Source of the DNA: Candidatus Bathyarchaeota archaeon
GTDB lineage: Archaea > Thermoproteota > Bathyarchaeia > TCS64
Assembly: GCA_018396515.1 (NCBI GenBank)
Contig: JAGTQJ010000019.1
Span: forward strand, 1-15,654
Length of the DNA stretch: 15,654 nucleotides
Direction of reading: 5' to 3'
A program made the translations under genes and the position numbers. This document shows, one piece after another, positions 13,496 to 15,654 of the stretch (positions within the stretch are counted from its first letter, which is position 1; the number at the start of each line of letters is the position of its first letter). Below the pieces are notes generated by a model. That model ran no database searches. It worked only from the letters and a program-made list of their open reading frames with translations, and was not told the origin of the DNA.

Positions 13496-14575
13496 ATGTC
13501 AACTCTATTCGAGCCCTTCAGCATAGGGTCCATCAAGCTCAGGAACCGCTTCATAAGGTCGGCAACCACCACCTACTGGGCGGATGAGAAGGGGGTTCTC
13601 CGCCCGGAGGCGGTAGAGCTGTATAGAAGACTGGCAGAGGGGGAGGTAGGCTTGATCGTCAAGGGACATATGTATGTCTCAGACGGGGGGAAGGTCCACA
13701 ATGGCATGGCCGGGATAAGTAGCGAGGCCCATATACCCATGCTGAGGAGGCTAACTGAGGCGGTTCACGGGGCGGGTGGACTTATAGTCGCCCAGCTGAA
13801 TCATGGGGGGATCCAGAGCTTGGTTGACAGGGCAGGCCCATCCGAGTATGTTGGGGAAGGATGGAAAGCCCGAGCTCTCTCTCAAAAGGAGATATGGAGC
13901 ATCATAGAAGCCTTTGGGGACGCCGCTGATAGGGCTATGGAGGCAGGGTTCGACGGGGTCCAGATCCATGGAGCCCATGGCTACCTCATCTCCCAGTTCC
14001 TATCCCGGCTGGTTAACAGGCGTGAGGATGGGTGGGGAGGCAGCCTAGAAAATAGGATGCGCCTCCTCATCGAGGTCTACAAAGAGATCAGGAATAGAGT
14101 CGGTGCAGCTCCTGTTCTCCTTAAGCTCAACTGCGACGACTTCTCCCCAGAAGGCTTCACGGTGGAGGATAGCGCAAGGGTTGCCAGGGAGATTTGTGAC
14201 CGGGGCCTAGACGCCCTTGAGATAAGTGGAGGGGGTATTGGGAGGATAGCAGAGCTTATGGCCAGAGCACGCTCCAACGATCCTGAACTCTCTGAGGCCT
14301 CCTTCGCAGGGCACGCCGCCAGGATAAGGGAGGCGACCCGCCCAACGCCCATGTCTATTGTCAATGGGATCAGGAGCCTAAGATGTATGGAGGCCATAAT
14401 AAAGAAGGATCTAGCTGACCTCATATCCATGAGTAGGCCCTTCATCAGGGAGCCGGATCTTGTCAAGAGGCTGAGGGAGGGGAGGCAGGGGGCTGCTACA
14501 TGCACCTCCTGCGACCTCTGCAGGTCTAGGGAGGTCTTCGGAAAGATGCTCCTCCGATGCCATCTCGACAAATAA
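13496..14575 (+). CDS. Old Yellow Enzyme-type NADH:flavin oxidoreductase, short form with Fe-S cysteines
   Basis: This is an FMN-dependent TIM-barrel reductase of 359 residues. Family marks are LFEPFSIGSIKLRNRF (4-19), QLNHGG (100-105), the catalytic-site HGAHGYLISQFLS and the long signature from NRREDGWGGSLENRMRL (173-189). The end has C-T-S-C-D-L-C and a final Cys 13 residues on, i.e. C-x2-C-x2-C-x12-C, like the [4Fe-4S] site of 2,4-dienoyl-CoA reductase-type members. The second half of those enzymes (NAD(P)H/FAD domain, about 300 residues) is absent, so electrons must come from elsewhere. Substrates of the class are activated alkenes such as enoates; the one used here is unknown. The ribosome site is weak, and coupling to the HIT gene is likely. 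Confidence 0.92.
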   Translation: MSTLFEPFSIGSIKLRNRFIRSATTTYWADEKGVLRPEAVELYRRLAEGEVGLIVKGHMYVSDGGKVHNGMAGISSEAHIPMLRRLTEAVHGAGGLIVAQLNHGGIQSLVDRAGPSEYVGEGWKARALSQKEIWSIIEAFGDAADRAMEAGFDGVQIHGAHGYLISQFLSRLVNRREDGWGGSLENRMRLLIEVYKEIRNRVGAAPVLLKLNCDDFSPEGFTVEDSARVAREICDRGLDALEISGGGIGRIAELMARARSNDPELSEASFAGHAARIREATRPTPMSIVNGIRSLRCMEAIIKKDLADLISMSRPFIREPDLVKRLREGRQGAATCTSCDLCRSREVFGKMLLRCHLDK

Positions 14576-14615
14576 TTCGAGGGGAAAATTGAAAAGCGGT
14601 GACCTAAAAGATATA

Positions 14616-14657
14616 AAATAATCTACTTGAATAAAATAAGCTAAATAATCTACTTGA
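14616..14657. repeat. Pair of 15-bp direct repeats at the 3' end of the DapA-family gene
   Basis: AAATAATCTACTTGA occurs at 14616-14630 and again at 14643-14657, a 27-base period. The second copy contains the last codons and stop of the minus-strand gene. It looks like a small tandem duplication of the gene end in the spacer between two convergent genes. Confidence 0.7.
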
Positions 14658-15582
14658 GAACATCCATCTTTTTTAGGACTTCTCTGAGTTCCTCTCTCTC
14701 CTTCTCCTTTAGGGTTATTAAGGGTTTCCTTGGGGGCCATCCTGGAAGCCCCAGGATCCTCATGGCCTCTTTTATCAGGGTTATGTACATGCTCCCCCCA
14801 TGCCTCTCGCTCAGCCTCTCATTAAGCTCAAGGTATGGGAATATCCTTTTATGGAGTTCCATCATCCCTGTCCATTCCCTCCTCATAGCTAGCTCGTACA
14901 TCTCCACGGCGATCCTGGGCGCGAAGTTTCCCAGCCCCGTCACATGCCCCTTCGCTCCAGACATGTAGAAGTAGGGTGCCAGGATCTCCCCTGTCCCCAT
15001 CGAGTAGGTTAACCTGTACCCCGTCTTCTCGAGGAGGCGGAGGGCCATGGCCATATCTCCTGTCGTCTCCTTCACCGCGACTATGTTGGGTATCTCTGCC
15101 AGCCTCTCCATCAGCTCGGGTCCGATGGTGACCTTGCTTGTCCAAGGGTTGTTATAGACGACGATCCCTATCTTGATGGCCTCCGCCACGGCCTTATAGT
15201 GCTGGTATATCCCCTCCGGCGTCGGCTTCTCATAGTACGGAGGGACTATCATCACGCCATCGGCCCCAATCTCCTCAGCATACCTGCTCAACTCCACGGT
15301 CATCTTCGTTCCACTGTGGGAGGTTCCGGGCACCACTGGAACCCTGCCGCCGGCCTCCTCGATGACTATCTTGATCACCCTCTTATGCTCCTCCGGCGTG
15401 AGGGACCAGAACTCCCCCGTGCTCCCGCAGGGCTGGAGTACATGAACCCCATTCTCCAAGAGGAACCTTGTGTTCCTCCTCAGCCCCTCCTCATCTATTG
15501 AGTAGTCCTCCTTGAAGGGGGTCACCATAACCACCTGAGCCCCGATATACCTCTCCCTGAGCTCCTCAGGACTCAAGACCAT
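14650..15582 (-). CDS. DapA-family class I aldolase/dehydratase
   Basis: This is a Schiff-base lyase of 310 residues in the dihydrodipicolinate synthase/N-acetylneuraminate lyase family. Lys171 (VAVKETTGD) is the Schiff-base lysine, Tyr143 (YNNP) the proton relay, and the carboxylate loop is CGSTGEF (52-58). The reading CGSTGEFWSLTPEEH is nearer to the 2-keto-3-deoxy-acid and 5-keto-4-deoxyglucarate branches than to true DapA (usually GTTGE). No other lysine-pathway gene is present. The start ATG (15582) has AGGTGG four bases before it (15587-15592). It converges on the flavin oxidoreductase gene. With the enolase-superfamily gene about 2 kb away it may belong to sugar-acid degradation; genuine DHDPS activity is not excluded. 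Confidence 0.88.
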   Translation of the reverse strand: MVLSPEELRERYIGAQVVMVTPFKEDYSIDEEGLRRNTRFLLENGVHVLQPCGSTGEFWSLTPEEHKRVIKIVIEEAGGRVPVVPGTSHSGTKMTVELSRYAEEIGADGVMIVPPYYEKPTPEGIYQHYKAVAEAIKIGIVVYNNPWTSKVTIGPELMERLAEIPNIVAVKETTGDMAMALRLLEKTGYRLTYSMGTGEILAPYFYMSGAKGHVTGLGNFAPRIAVEMYELAMRREWTGMMELHKRIFPYLELNERLSERHGGSMYITLIKEAMRILGLPGWPPRKPLITLKEKEREELREVLKKMDVLK

Positions 15583-15586
15583 GAAA

Positions 15587-15592
15587 CCACCT
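15587..15592 (-). promoter_or_regulatory. Ribosome binding site of the DapA-family gene
   Basis: On the minus strand AGGTGG stands four bases before the ATG at 15582 and supports that start. A/T-rich GTTATTTTCA further upstream (about 15616-15625) is a possible TATA region. Confidence 0.5.
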
Positions 15593-15654
15593 AAACTCTA
15601 AACAGATGGATGTGAAAATAACACTTTTGGAGGCGTTGAGGGGGGGATATAGGA

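Noticed and set aside
14411..14740. Minus-strand frame of 109 codons between the OYE and DapA-family genes
   Set aside because: It overlaps both real genes in shadow frames and crosses the direct repeats; no protein motif is seen.

Overview
The window reads as archaeal chromosome, probably a thermophilic or TACK-type archaeon of the Thermoproteota/Bathyarchaeia kind. The lineage is inferred from style only. The signs are an archaeal/eukaryotic-type tryptophanyl-tRNA synthetase, A/T-rich TATA-like boxes centred about 25-30 bases before the start of several first genes, Shine-Dalgarno-like motifs mainly at internal operon genes, frequent TTG/GTG starts, and heavy AGG/AGA (Arg) and ATA (Ile) use. 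No mobile element, CRISPR array, tRNA or rRNA was seen.

Layout: (1) 11-4351 is a complete high-affinity phosphate uptake operon, pstS-pstC-pstA-pstB-phoU, with overlapping or nearly abutting genes and a T8 run between pstS and pstC. (2) 4452-6485 holds a GNAT acetyltransferase, a 351-base gene-free stretch with its own TATA-like box and a potentially well-folded RNA, then trpS. (3) 6606-9285 carries an M28 zinc peptidase without a signal peptide and an MFS transporter. (4) 9383-11166 is an A/T-rich pair: a small secreted protein of unknown function and a membrane-anchored, coiled-coil-bearing type 1 periplasmic-binding protein, with no transporter genes nearby. (5) 11363-15582 is a metabolic stretch: an enolase-superfamily enzyme with an atypical active site, a decayed AbrB-type antitoxin gene, a HIT-family protein, a short Old Yellow Enzyme-type oxidoreductase with an iron-sulfur cysteine motif and, on the opposite strand, a DapA-family class I aldolase/dehydratase.

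How they may work together: the Pst genes form one phosphate transporter with its regulator. The enolase-superfamily enzyme and the DapA-family lyase could be successive steps of sugar-acid breakdown (dehydration, then 2-keto-3-deoxy-acid cleavage or dehydration), but they are not in one operon, so this is inference. The least explained parts are the structured region before trpS, the enolase-superfamily active site, the 9383-11166 pair and the perfect palindrome over the TATA box of the HIT gene. I do not see a clear new defence or mobile system.
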